Source: JAYYZW01 sp965217605 (GTDB taxonomy: Bacteria > Pseudomonadota > Gammaproteobacteria > Ga0077536). From it: a DNA stretch of 64,000 bases. The notes under the pieces are model-generated. The model ran no database searches, was not told the DNA's origin, and worked only from the letters and a program-made list of their open reading frames with translations. Of this stretch, positions 1 through 8,029 are shown one piece after another. The position numbers and the translations under genes were made by a program. Within the stretch, counting starts at the first letter, position 1. Each line of letters begins with the position of its first letter. The DNA lies in the NCBI GenBank assembly GCA_965217605.1, contig CBDCJB010000001.1, forward strand, positions 558,001 to 622,000, written 5' to 3'.

Positions 1-1
1 G

Positions 2-172
2 TGCGTCAACGCAGGCCACGGTTTGCATTACGAAAACGTCGGTCCTATCGCCGCTATCAAAGAAATCAACGAACTCAATATCGGGCATGCGATCGTGGCC
101 CGAGCTCTGTTCGTCGGCTTGCAGCAGGCCGTCGCTGAAATGAAGGAATGCATGCGAAAGGCGCGTACATGA
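2..172 (+). CDS. pdxJ: Pyridoxine 5'-phosphate synthase, C-terminal fragment
   Basis: The window opens inside this gene. The last 56 codons are visible and end at TGA 170-172. The readable part starts CVNAGHGLHYENV and contains INELNIGHAIVARALF, which is the characteristic C-terminal end of PdxJ. In the family this TIM-barrel enzyme condenses 1-deoxyxylulose 5-phosphate with 3-amino-2-oxopropyl phosphate to make pyridoxine 5'-phosphate, in the cytoplasm. The stop overlaps the ATG of acpS (ATGA), so the two are probably translationally coupled. The pdxJ-acpS pair is the standard gammaproteobacterial arrangement. Everything upstream of position 2 is outside the window. Confidence 0.93.
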   Translation, partial: CVNAGHGLHYENVGPIAAIKEINELNIGHAIVARALFVGLQQAVAEMKECMRKART

Positions 173-555
173 TCTCCGGAGTCGGCGTCGACATCGCAGA
201 AATCAGCCGCTTTACGCGAGCATATACGAAGTTCGGAGAACGTTTTCCTCGGCGCATCCTGTGCGCCATAGAAGTGGTGGAGTTTCCACGTGCGCGCAAT
301 CCGGGACGCTACCTGGCGATGCGATTCGCCGCGAAAGAGGCGGCCTCAAAAGCGCTGGGAACGGGATTCAAGCAAGGTGTCACGCCGCGGCAGTTCCGGG
401 TCGTGCACGCGCCCAGCGGCCAACCGAGCCTCGAAGTCAGCGGGCGCGCGGCGGAACTGTTCGCAGAACGCGGCATTCGATCGAGCCACCTGAGTCTGTC
501 GGATGACGGCGGTTTCGCCGTCGCCTTCGTGGTGCTGGAAACGGCCTCGGCGTAA
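169..555 (+). CDS. acpS: Holo-[acyl-carrier-protein] synthase
   Basis: AcpS transfers 4'-phosphopantetheine from CoA to the serine of acyl carrier protein, here the AcpP encoded at 9898. The 128-residue product has the family's normal length. It shows GVGVDIAEISRF at the N-terminus (Asp8, magnesium ligand) and RFAAKEAASKALGTG around residues 52-66 (Glu57, the second metal ligand). I chose the ATG at 169 because it gives the typical MISGVGVD start and overlaps the pdxJ stop. An in-frame start at 148 would only add seven unlikely residues. The gene converges on rne with an 18-bp gap. Confidence 0.96.
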   Translation: MISGVGVDIAEISRFTRAYTKFGERFPRRILCAIEVVEFPRARNPGRYLAMRFAAKEAASKALGTGFKQGVTPRQFRVVHAPSGQPSLEVSGRAAELFAERGIRSSHLSLSDDGGFAVAFVVLETASA

Positions 556-573
556 CGCGCTGGGGCGGACGGT

Positions 574-3132
574 TTAAGGTGCCCGTTCGGAGTCTATGCC
601 TAGCTCCGTACCCGACTCATCGTTTTGCGGCGTCGGATTGTCGTCACCCGTTGACGATTCCCCGGCGACCAGCCGCTCCAGCTCTTCGCGGAACTTCTCG
701 GGTCCGGGCGCCGGCGCCGCATCGGGTGCCACCACGGTAACGTGTTCGGGGATCTCCTTGCGATTGCGGAGCGTTGCGTCTTCATCGGCGTGGGTCGGCC
801 CGGGTAGCGCGTCACCGGGTTCCTCAGCATCAGCGGCGTCGGCCTGGTTTCTAGCGACGACCGCTGCGCCGAACGGATCGGACTCGGGTTCTTGAAGTTG
901 CGGCGCTCGTTCCTGCGGGATGTCGCGATCGTCGCCCGGCGTTTGCGAGCGCTCCGCGTCGTCCCTTTCGGGTTCGAGTGCAGCGGATTCGTCCGAGCTA
1001 TCGATCGGCACTTGGACCCCCGGCGTCTCGTTTTGTACCGCTTGCTCTTCCACGTCGTGAATCGGTTCGATGGGGGGTGTGGCGGAATTAGGCGGTTCCA
1101 CATGCCGCACGTCGTCCGCCGGCGTTTCGGACACGGAAGGCGGCGTTTTGTCTTGCGCCTCGGGTTTGCCCCGCTGGCCTTCTGTCCGCGCGTGCTCGGG
1201 CTTGCGCGGTTTCGCTTTACGTCTGCCGTTGCCGCCACGACCAGCCTCGGTGTCAGCCTGATCGCGGCCGCGGCGCGAACGGTTGCCACTCGATCCGCGC
1301 TTGCGCTCACCGCCGTCCTGGTTTGATTGGGAACGTCGGCCACCGCGCGGACGCCGTCCGCCGTCCGCCTGCCGATTTTCACCGCCGCCCCGCCGGCCGC
1401 GGCCACCGCGTTCCCCACGCCCACGATCGTCGGTGTCCTCACGGACCTTCGCAGTGTCTTTGGCGCCGAACAATATTCGGGACAACGTCGACATGAGTCC
1501 ACCCGATGCACCGGATGCGTCTGGTTTGGGCCCTGGCCGGTCGATATCGCTGACCGCCGCCCGTTCGGGTTGTGGGACCGGCTCGCGGGCAAAATCGACG
1601 GAGGGATTCTCGACCGCAGACACCATTTCATAGCTTTCACCCAGGTCCAATTTGGGCATGTCCTGCTCTCGAATGCGCTGGATCTCGAAATGAGGCGTTT
1701 CGAGATTTTGATTGGGGATCAACAATATATCGACACTGTGGCGCTGCTCTACGCCGGTAACGTCTTGGCGCTTTTCATTGAGCAAGAACGTCGCGACGTC
1801 GACCGGAACTTGTGCCGCAACCTTGGCCGTCGATTCCTTCATGGCCTCCTCTTCGAACAAGCGGAGCACACCCAAGGCCGTCGATTTAACGCTACGTATT
1901 TCTCCAACGCCATCGCAACGCGGGCAAATTTCATGGCTGAATTCCGTCAAAGAAGGCCGCAAGCGCTGGCGCGACATTTCGAGCAAACCGAAGCGGGAGA
2001 TCCGTCCGATCTGAACGCGGGCGCGATCGATCCGGACTGCCTCGCGCAATCTGCTTTCCACTGCCCGCTGATTTTTGTTCGATAACATGTCGATGAAGTC
2101 GATGACGATCAGGCCACCCAGATCGCGCAGCCGCAGCTGCCGGCCGATTTCTTCAGCGGCCTCGAGATTGGTTTGCAGCGCCGTTTCCTCGATGTCACTG
2201 CCTTTGGTGGCCTTCGACGAATTGATATCGATGGTGATCAATGCTTCCGTGGGTTCGACCACGACCGACCCGCCACTCGGCAACCGAATCGAACGACTAA
2301 ACGCCGATTCGATCTGGCCTTCAATCTGATAACGATTGAACAGTGGCACGCTGTCATCGTAGAGCTTGAGCTTGGAGAGGTTCTGCGGCATGACCTGTTG
2401 CATGAATTCACTGGCGTCTTCATACAATTTTTGGTCATCGACGAGAATTTCGCTGATGTCGTTGCGCAGGTAATCGCGAATCGCGCGGATAATGACGTTG
2501 CGGTCTTGGAAAATTAGAAATGGGGCCACCCTATCCACAGCGGCTTCGGAAATTGCCTTCCACAACTGCAGCAGATAATCGAGATCCCATTGCAGCTCTT
2601 CAGTGGATTTACCGACGCCGGCGGTGCGGAGAATCAAACCCATGTTTGAAGGTATCACCAGGTCGGCCATCGAATCGCGCGCTTCGTCGCGATCACCGCC
2701 TTCGATCTGACGTGAAACGCCGCCCGCCCGCGGGTTGTTCGGCATCGCGACGAGATAACGGCCGGCTAGACTGATGAAGGTCGTCAACGCCGCGCCCTTA
2801 TTACCGCGTTCTTCCTTCTCGACCTGAACGATGAACTGTTGACCTTCGCTCAGGACGTCCTTGATGTTGACCCGACCGCTGCCCTTACCCTTGTCCTTGA
2901 AATGGGAGCGGGCGACTTCCTTCAGAGGAAGAAAGCCGTGGCGGTTGCCACCGTATTCGACAAATGCGGCTTCCAGGCTGGGCTCGATACGGATGATCTT
3001 GCCCTTGTAAATGTTGGACTTTTTCTGCTCTCGTCCAGTCGCTTCTATATCGAGGTCGTATAAGCGTTGCCCATCGACCAAAGCGACGCGCAGCTCTTCC
3101 GGCTGGGTCGCGTTGACCAGCATCCTTTTCAT
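574..3132 (-). CDS. rne: Ribonuclease E
   Basis: This is the endoribonuclease that starts mRNA decay and processes rRNA and tRNA precursors; in the family it also scaffolds the degradosome. The 852-residue product begins MKRMLVNATQ as in E. coli. It has the S1 domain (about 35-120), the DNase I-like catalytic core with Asp302 (IDINSS) and Asp345 (VIDFIDM) matching E. coli D303 and D346, and the zinc-link motif CPRCDG near 404. After about residue 520 the chain is low complexity: first an Arg/Gly-rich RNA-binding stretch, then an acidic Pro/Glu-rich tail. The tail is about 200 residues shorter than in E. coli, so partner-binding sites may differ. The gene is divergent from rluC as in E. coli. 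The long upstream gap is compatible with the autoregulatory 5' UTR known for rne. Confidence 0.97.
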   Translation of the reverse strand: MKRMLVNATQPEELRVALVDGQRLYDLDIEATGREQKKSNIYKGKIIRIEPSLEAAFVEYGGNRHGFLPLKEVARSHFKDKGKGSGRVNIKDVLSEGQQFIVQVEKEERGNKGAALTTFISLAGRYLVAMPNNPRAGGVSRQIEGGDRDEARDSMADLVIPSNMGLILRTAGVGKSTEELQWDLDYLLQLWKAISEAAVDRVAPFLIFQDRNVIIRAIRDYLRNDISEILVDDQKLYEDASEFMQQVMPQNLSKLKLYDDSVPLFNRYQIEGQIESAFSRSIRLPSGGSVVVEPTEALITIDINSSKATKGSDIEETALQTNLEAAEEIGRQLRLRDLGGLIVIDFIDMLSNKNQRAVESRLREAVRIDRARVQIGRISRFGLLEMSRQRLRPSLTEFSHEICPRCDGVGEIRSVKSTALGVLRLFEEEAMKESTAKVAAQVPVDVATFLLNEKRQDVTGVEQRHSVDILLIPNQNLETPHFEIQRIREQDMPKLDLGESYEMVSAVENPSVDFAREPVPQPERAAVSDIDRPGPKPDASGASGGLMSTLSRILFGAKDTAKVREDTDDRGRGERGGRGRRGGGENRQADGGRRPRGGRRSQSNQDGGERKRGSSGNRSRRGRDQADTEAGRGGNGRRKAKPRKPEHARTEGQRGKPEAQDKTPPSVSETPADDVRHVEPPNSATPPIEPIHDVEEQAVQNETPGVQVPIDSSDESAALEPERDDAERSQTPGDDRDIPQERAPQLQEPESDPFGAAVVARNQADAADAEEPGDALPGPTHADEDATLRNRKEIPEHVTVVAPDAAPAPGPEKFREELERLVAGESSTGDDNPTPQNDESGTELGIDSERAP

Positions 3133-3532
3133 TGTGCCTAAACCCTGTTACCGAGTCGCGAGCGGGGCGAACGGCAAAGTCGTTCAGTTTGCCGGCGCGC
3201 TCATTCGCGGCGAGCGCCCCTGCCTTCGAGGCTCATTACGTCGCTCGCCGCGGTGGCGGCGGACGACGGTTGTTTTCAAATGCACGTGGCACCTTGTCCA
3301 CGGCGGCCATTTTGCTGCGCTCCGTTTAGGGTTTGATGTCGGCTGAATCTGACTTTGACCGCGCGATCTTGCCTGCGGTGCAGCTGCAAGCCTGTCTGTC
3401 GTTCGGACCCCGCCGTTCGGCGCACGTCGATCCGGGTATGGCGTTAGGCGGCTTTGCTAAACTGGTAGTCGATTCAGCCGTTTCGTCCCATCATCTAAGG
3501 AGCGCTTCCGCGTTCAATCACCACGCGCAATA
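3133..3532 (-). promoter_or_regulatory. rne/rluC divergent intergenic region with structured rne leader
   Basis: About 400 bp hold no convincing gene. On the minus strand this should be the rne 5' untranslated leader plus promoter. A strong stem is visible: GCGGCGAGCG at 3207-3216 pairs perfectly with CGCTCGCCGC at 3242-3251, and a small inner hairpin sits between (GCCT 3222-3225 with AGGC 3229-3232). In E. coli the rne leader carries hairpins that RNase E recognises to cleave its own mRNA. Assigning that role here rests on position and structure only. I could not assign promoter boxes with confidence. Confidence 0.4.
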
Positions 3533-3553
3533 TTGCGTGGGAGAACACCCACG
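3521..3553 (+). promoter_or_regulatory. Two mutually exclusive hairpins at the rluC start
   Basis: CCACGC (3521-3526) can pair with GCGTGG (3535-3540) across an 8-nt loop. Alternatively CGTGGG (3536-3541) can pair with CCCACG (3548-3553) across a 6-nt loop. The two stems share bases 3536-3540 and cannot form together. If rluC starts at TTG 3566 or ATG 3593 this lies in its leader and could be a switch. If it starts at TTG 3533 it is inside the coding sequence. The pairing is seen directly; any function is inference. Confidence 0.4.
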
Positions 3554-3565
3554 ATAGTAGCAACC

Positions 3566-4534
3566 TTGAGCCAGCGCAGCAATAAAGTACAAATGGAAAA
3601 GGTCGCGCGCGAGCACAGCGGCCGACGTATTGACAACTACCTGGTGAAACGGCTCAAGGGTACGCCAAAAAGTCTCATATATAAATTATTGAGGAGCGGC
3701 CAGGTGCGCGTAAACGGCGGTCGAGTCAAACCGCATTACCGCCTGGCTTGCGACGACGAAATTCGCATCCCTCCGATGGAGGCCTCGGTTTTCAGCCATG
3801 CGCGTGCGCCGCGGACCCGGTTGGACGAAGTTGAACGCGCCGTACTTTTCGAAGACGAGCACTTCCTGATCGTAAACAAGCCGGCGGGCCTCGCCTGCCA
3901 CGCCGGTACCGGTTTGCGTTACGGATTGGTCGAAATAGTCCGGCAGATGCGTCCCAATGCGCCGCGTATCGACCTTGCTCATCGCATCGATCGTGATACC
4001 TCGGGATGCCTCGTTTTGAGCAAGCATCTCGAAGCGCTGCGTGAATTTCACGACCTTATCCGCGCACAGGCATGCGTTAAGCGTTACCGGGCTTTATTGA
4101 AAAACCGCGTACCGACTGGCCTGTCCACCATCGAAGTGCCGCTGGCGACGTTGCGGCCGGACGCTGGAGAACGGCGCGCGTTCGCCAGCGCTGAGGGCAA
4201 AATAGCGCAAACCCTTATCGAAGGTCACGTTCCAACCGGCGCCCATTCACTGACGGATCTACGGCTCGTTACCGGACGCATGCATCAGATCCGAGCGCAT
4301 GCGCAATACATCGGGCATCCCGTGGCAGGGGACAAGCGTTACGGTGATGCTGAATTTAATGACGAAATGTATGCGCTCGGACTCAACCGTCTTTTTCTGC
4401 ACGCGTCCAACATCGAGTTCGCCGCTTTTGGTAGAAACTTCGACGTCGCTGCTGCGTTGCCGGAATCGTTACAGGCAGTCCTCGACGCGCTATTCGCCCG
4501 CAAGCGAGCTCCTACGGTGCCGAAACCGACGTAG
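3566..4534 (+). CDS. rluC: 23S rRNA pseudouridine synthase RluC
   Basis: RluC makes pseudouridines 955, 2504 and 2580 in E. coli 23S rRNA. An S4 RNA-binding domain is seen at the N-terminus (GRRIDNYLVKRLKGTPKSLI, then the RVNGGRVKP turn). The RsuA/RluA catalytic domain follows, with the signature LAHRIDRDTSGCLVLSK carrying the catalytic Asp. The start is uncertain. TTG 3566 gives about 18 residues before GRRIDN, as in known RluC proteins. TTG 3533 (longer) and ATG 3593 (shorter) are also possible, and none has a clear ribosome binding site. The last codons and stop form the left arm of a 65-bp palindrome. The gene is divergent from rne, the classic synteny. Confidence 0.93.
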   Translation: MSQRSNKVQMEKVAREHSGRRIDNYLVKRLKGTPKSLIYKLLRSGQVRVNGGRVKPHYRLACDDEIRIPPMEASVFSHARAPRTRLDEVERAVLFEDEHFLIVNKPAGLACHAGTGLRYGLVEIVRQMRPNAPRIDLAHRIDRDTSGCLVLSKHLEALREFHDLIRAQACVKRYRALLKNRVPTGLSTIEVPLATLRPDAGERRAFASAEGKIAQTLIEGHVPTGAHSLTDLRLVTGRMHQIRAHAQYIGHPVAGDKRYGDAEFNDEMYALGLNRLFLHASNIEFAAFGRNFDVAAALPESLQAVLDALFARKRAPTVPKPT

Positions 4535-4555
4535 GAGCCTGCTTGCGGGCGAATA
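4491..4555. repeat. REP-like 65-bp palindrome, copy 1
   Basis: A near-perfect hairpin. TATTCGCCCGCAAGC (4491-4505) pairs with GCTTGCGGGCGAATA (4541-4555). An inner GCTCCTAC/GTAGGAGC stem and a GGT/ACC step close on a GCCGAA loop at 4519-4524. The left arm encodes the last residues of RluC and the stop; the right arm lies downstream. A second 65-bp copy is at 51957-52021. The GTAGGAGC...GCTTGC...GCGAAT pattern resembles REP elements of Pseudomonas and relatives. It may also serve as a terminator-like or mRNA-stabilising hairpin after rluC. No REP-associated transposase is in the window. Confidence 0.8.
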
Positions 4556-4581
4556 ATGCCCAAAACACACAATGTGTCCTA

Positions 4582-4602
4582 TTATTTGGGACAGCACACT
4601 AG
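4582..4602. repeat. Solo end of the 165-bp MITE-like family
   Basis: TTATTTGGGACAGCACACTAG closely matches the right terminus of the MITE-like copies at 43444 and 47603, which end GGGACAGAACACTAG and GGGACAGGGCACTAG. A degenerate left-arm trace (TGTGTCC at 4574-4580) lies just before it, so it may be an internally deleted copy. It ends 12 bp before the sppA start codon and so sits in the sppA leader. The match is seen by eye; common origin is inference. Confidence 0.4.
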
Positions 4603-4614
4603 GAGACCTTTAGT

Positions 4615-5601
4615 ATGGGATGGGAAGATTCGGGATCTGAACCGTCCGAGCCAGAGAACAAGCCCGCGTCCGGAAACGCGCTGGATTTCGAACGCCAACT
4701 CGTCGAGCGCATGTCGTTTGAATTTTTGCGCGAGCAACGCAGGAACAGACGTTGGGGTATCTTCTTCAAGTTTCTGGCCTTCGCCTACGTCACGTTGTTA
4801 TTGGCGCTGTCCGCGCCGTCGCTGTGGCAGCACGGACCGTTCGGCGCCGACAAAGTAACCGCGCTCGTCGACGTTCAGGGCATCATCGCGCACGGCAGTG
4901 ACGCCAGCGCCGACGTGGTCGTTACGGGCCTGCGCGCGGCGTTCAAAAATAAGGCCACGGCGGGCGTCATCATGCGTATCAACAGTCCCGGCGGCAGCCC
5001 CGTACAGGCTGGTTATATCAATGATGAAATCTTTCGACTGCGCCAAAAATATCCCAAGATTCCGCTCTACGCGGTGATTCAAGATATCTGCGCGTCGGGC
5101 GGGTATTACATCGCGACGGCTGCCGACAAAATTTACGCCGATAAAGCGAGCATCGTCGGTTCGATCGGCGTGCGCATGGATGGATTCGGATTCGTCGACT
5201 CCATGCAAAAGCTCGGCGTCGAGCGCCGTTTGCTCACCGCCGGTGAGAACAAGGCCTTTCTCGATCCCTTTTCGCCGCTCCAAGACAAGCACGTAGATCA
5301 TGTGCAGGAACTTCTAGGCGAGGTGCACGAACAGTTCGTCAACACCGTGCTGAAGGGACGCCGCGATAAGCTCGCCGATAACCCGGACCTATTTTCCGGG
5401 TTGTTCTGGACCGGCGAGCGTGGCTTGGAACTCGGCCTGGTGGACGAGTTCGGTTCGAGCGGGTACGTCGCACGCGAGGTTATCGGAGCCGAGAAGATCG
5501 TTGACTTCACACCTAAGGATTATTCGCTGGAAGGCATGTTCCGGCGCGCGGGCGCGAGTCTAATCGCCTGGTTGATCCGTACGGACGGCGTCTCCTGGTA
5601 A
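4615..5601 (+). CDS. sppA: Signal peptide peptidase SppA, short S49-family form
   Basis: A membrane-anchored serine protease that degrades signal peptides after export. The 328-residue product has a cytoplasmic acidic N-tail, one membrane segment (about 48-70) and a single S49 protease domain, so it is the short SppA rather than the duplicated E. coli 67-kDa form. The nucleophile is Ser161 in ICASGGYYIA and the general base is Lys213 in GENKAFLDPF. Their 52-residue spacing equals that of B. subtilis SppA (S147/K199). INSPGGSP near 122-129 is the oxyanion loop. AGGAGACC supports the ATG at 4615. The 3' end overlaps the opposite-strand maf gene by 42 bp. Confidence 0.93.
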   Translation: MGWEDSGSEPSEPENKPASGNALDFERQLVERMSFEFLREQRRNRRWGIFFKFLAFAYVTLLLALSAPSLWQHGPFGADKVTALVDVQGIIAHGSDASADVVVTGLRAAFKNKATAGVIMRINSPGGSPVQAGYINDEIFRLRQKYPKIPLYAVIQDICASGGYYIATAADKIYADKASIVGSIGVRMDGFGFVDSMQKLGVERRLLTAGENKAFLDPFSPLQDKHVDHVQELLGEVHEQFVNTVLKGRRDKLADNPDLFSGLFWTGERGLELGLVDEFGSSGYVAREVIGAEKIVDFTPKDYSLEGMFRRAGASLIAWLIRTDGVSW

Positions 5602-6183
5602 ATCGTTCAAGACGTCAACGCCAGACCTGGCAAGCATCGATACGAGCTCGATCAGGGGCAACCCGGTCAAGGCGGTCGGATCATCACAGTCGATTCGCTC
5701 GCAGAGCGCGACCCCTAAGCCCTCGAACTTGAAACTGCCCGCACAATCATAGGGGCGTTCGGCATCGACGTAGGCCTCGATCTCGGCCCGCGATAGATCA
5801 CGGATCACGACGTCGCAGGGCACGATCGAAGCCTCGTGTTGGTCGCGCGCGGAATCGAACAGGCACAGACCCGTAAGGAACCGCAAGGTTCGGCCGGACG
5901 CCGCTTCGAGTTGCCCGATGGCGCCGGCGCGATCGCCCGGCTTACCCAATACGCGATCTCCGATCAAGGCGACTTGATCGCTCCCGATAATGAGGTGACG
6001 ACGAAAGGCGGGCGCGACGGCGCGCGCTTTGGCGATCGACAGGCGTAAAACCAGCGCTTCGGGGCGCTCCGACGGCACTGGTGTTTCATCGATGTCCGGC
6101 GCCTGCCACGTAAACGGCTTATTGAGGCTCGTCATCAGTTGGCGGCGGTAGATCGAGGATGACGCGAGGACGAGTCGCGACAT
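5560..6183 (-). CDS. yceF: Maf-family nucleotide pyrophosphatase (YceF type)
   Basis: Maf proteins hydrolyse non-canonical or modified nucleoside triphosphates; the YceF subgroup prefers 7-methyl-GTP. The 207-residue product starts MSRLVLASSSIYRRQL, the signature phosphate-binding SSSxxR segment. It carries DIDET, IIGSDQVA and the GSFKFEGLG motif, all typical. I chose ATG at 6183 because residues upstream in the longer frame do not resemble the family. Its position beside divergent yceD-rpmF-plsX matches E. coli yceF. The C-terminal codons overlap the end of sppA on the other strand. Confidence 0.92.
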   Translation of the reverse strand: MSRLVLASSSIYRRQLMTSLNKPFTWQAPDIDETPVPSERPEALVLRLSIAKARAVAPAFRRHLIIGSDQVALIGDRVLGKPGDRAGAIGQLEAASGRTLRFLTGLCLFDSARDQHEASIVPCDVVIRDLSRAEIEAYVDAERPYDCAGSFKFEGLGVALCERIDCDDPTALTGLPLIELVSMLARSGVDVLNDLPGDAVRTDQPGD

Positions 6184-6232
6184 GGTTATATGTTCTAACT
6201 GCCTGATGTTTGACCTATAATACCGCGCCCCA

Positions 6233-6733
6233 ATGGCAACCGAACTACCGGACGAGGTCGACTGTCGACAACTCGCTGATGAGTTCGGTTCGGTGTCCGG
6301 CTCCATTGCGGCTGCGCGCCTGGCGCGCGTCGGCGGCACATTTCGAATCACCGGCAGTGCGGTTGTCAAGTTGGAATTCTGTCGTGACGAGCATGGGCGT
6401 GCGGTCATCAATGGGGCGATCACCGCGCCGATCGAGGCTCAATGCCAACGATGTCTGCAGTGGATGTCGCTGGAAATCGGCGTCACTGTCTGCGTCGTGG
6501 CGTTACGGTCGATAGACGACGACGAATCCGAGGGGCTGGATGTCGTTGCCGTACCGGACGGGCGACTCAAGCTTGCCGAGTTAGTCGAAGATGAGATACT
6601 GCTCGCATGCCCGATGATACCGGCGCACGACGAAGCCTCATGCAGCGCTCCAAGGAGTGGTGCGGTAGGATCGACCGAGGAAAGATATAAACCATTTGCG
6701 GGCCTGGCGGATCTGATCGATAAGCGAAACTGA
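6233..6733 (+). CDS. yceD: YceD family protein (DUF177), ribosome-associated
   Basis: A 166-residue DUF177/YceD protein, found almost universally just upstream of rpmF. In plants and bacteria it has been linked to 23S rRNA accumulation, but its molecular action is not settled. Visible features are the ITAPIEAQCQRCLQWM core, with the conserved CxxC pair, an acidic middle, and the C-terminal motif ERYKPFAGLADLI. It starts the yceD-rpmF-plsX-fab operon. The divergent yceF start is only 49 bp away, so promoters for both must lie in or near that gap. Confidence 0.9.
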   Translation: MATELPDEVDCRQLADEFGSVSGSIAAARLARVGGTFRITGSAVVKLEFCRDEHGRAVINGAITAPIEAQCQRCLQWMSLEIGVTVCVVALRSIDDDESEGLDVVAVPDGRLKLAELVEDEILLACPMIPAHDEASCSAPRSGAVGSTEERYKPFAGLADLIDKRN

Positions 6734-6778
6734 AATCGTAGTTGACGTCGAACGGATACCGGGAGCGGAGTTGAAATA

Positions 6779-6955
6779 ATGGCTGTACAACAGAACAAGG
6801 GCACGCCGTCGAGACGCGGCAGCCGACGGTCTCACGATGCACTCAAAAAAGCCGCACTGTCGGAAGACCCGACGACTGGTGAGACGCATCGGCGCCATCA
6901 CGTCAGTGAGGACGGCTACTACCGCGGAAAAAAAGTCGTTCCGGACGAAGGTTAG
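6779..6955 (+). CDS. rpmF: 50S ribosomal protein L32
   Basis: A 58-codon gene. The product starts MAVQQNKGTPSRRGSRRSHD and continues with a basic region, RHHVSEDGYYRGKKV and a short acidic tail; this is a textbook bacterial L32. It lacks the zinc-binding Cys motif, as in E. coli. GGAGCGGAG about 12 nt upstream is the ribosome binding site. It sits between yceD and plsX in the conserved order and so links ribosome and lipid synthesis genes in one transcript. Confidence 0.96.
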   Translation: MAVQQNKGTPSRRGSRRSHDALKKAALSEDPTTGETHRRHHVSEDGYYRGKKVVPDEG

Positions 6956-7006
6956 GCCCAGCTGGGCCGCGGCGGCCTGGACCACAAACGATACCCAACG
7001 GTCGAT

Positions 7007-8029
7007 TTGACCATTCGAATTGCACTAGACGCCATGGGCGGCGACTTCGGCCCGCAGGTGACGGTACCGGCTGCGGCGGGCGCGCTCGAACGTCATCCCA
7101 CACTCGCCCTCGTGCTCGTTGGCGACGAAGCCGAACTCGCCTCGCGGTTGGCGGAAGCGGGGCTCGGCAAGCACGAACGTATCGAAGTCGAACATGCGTC
7201 TCAGGTCGTCGAGATGCACGAGAAACCGTCTTCGGCGCTGCGTAAAAAGCGCGAATCATCGATGCGCAAAGCGATCGATCTCGTCAAAGACGGCACGGCC
7301 TCGGCCTGCGTGAGTGCGGGTAACACCGGCGCCCTGATGGCCATAGCGCGCTTCGTATTGAAAACGCTGCCCGGCATCGATCGCCCGGCTATTTGCGGCG
7401 CGATGCCGGGGATCAAGGGCCATACGCATGTTCTCGACCTCGGCGCCAACGTCGATTCATCGTCCGAAGAATTGTTTCGGTTCGCGGTCATGGGCGCAGT
7501 ATTGGCCGAGGCTGTGGACAATCGCGAGCAGCCTACGGTCGCTCTGCTGAATATCGGTGAAGAAGAAATTAAGGGCAACGATCGCGTTAAGCAGACTGCG
7601 ATCCTAATGGAACAGAGCCCCTTGAATTATTTCGGATTCGTCGAAGGGGGCGACATGTTTCGCGGCAAAGTCGATGTCATCGTTTGCGACGGCTTCGTCG
7701 GTAATGTCGCGTTAAAAGCGAGCGAAGGCGCTGCGCATATGCTCACCGAAATCGCGCGTGAGGAATTCAATCGCACCTTGCTGTCGAAACTCGGCGCGAC
7801 AGTCGCCCAAAACACTCTAAAAACGCTGCGGCGTCGCGCGGATCCCCGGCGCTATAACGGCGCAAGCCTGCTCGGGTTGAAGGGTATCGTCATCAAAAGC
7901 CATGGCGGTGCGGATGCGTTGTCATTTTCCAACGCGATCGACGTAGCAGTCGTGGAAATTGAAAAAGGGGTCCCCGAACGCATTAGCCATCGACTCGAGG
8001 AATCGTTCGGTGAACCCGGAGCGACGTGA
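7007..8029 (+). CDS. plsX: Phosphate acyltransferase PlsX
   Basis: PlsX converts acyl-ACP plus phosphate to acyl-phosphate for phospholipid synthesis, as a peripheral membrane enzyme. The 340-residue product begins MTIRIALDAMGGDFGPQVT, the family start, and includes SACVSAGNTGALMA, IDRPAICGAMP and NVGEE-type segments in the usual order (here LLNIGEEEIKGN). I used the TTG at 7007; the next ATG would cut off the conserved ALDAMGGD beta-strand. The stop overlaps the GTG of fabD (GTGA). In E. coli fabH lies between these two genes; it is absent here. Confidence 0.95.
   Translation: MTIRIALDAMGGDFGPQVTVPAAAGALERHPTLALVLVGDEAELASRLAEAGLGKHERIEVEHASQVVEMHEKPSSALRKKRESSMRKAIDLVKDGTASACVSAGNTGALMAIARFVLKTLPGIDRPAICGAMPGIKGHTHVLDLGANVDSSSEELFRFAVMGAVLAEAVDNREQPTVALLNIGEEEIKGNDRVKQTAILMEQSPLNYFGFVEGGDMFRGKVDVIVCDGFVGNVALKASEGAAHMLTEIAREEFNRTLLSKLGATVAQNTLKTLRRRADPRRYNGASLLGLKGIVIKSHGGADALSFSNAIDVAVVEIEKGVPERISHRLEESFGEPGAT

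Noticed and set aside
600..1640. Several long open frames on both strands inside the rne C-terminal region
   Set aside because: They are shadows of the repetitive, Arg/Gly/Glu-rich rne tail; none has a ribosome site or recognisable domain, and rne itself fits its family throughout.
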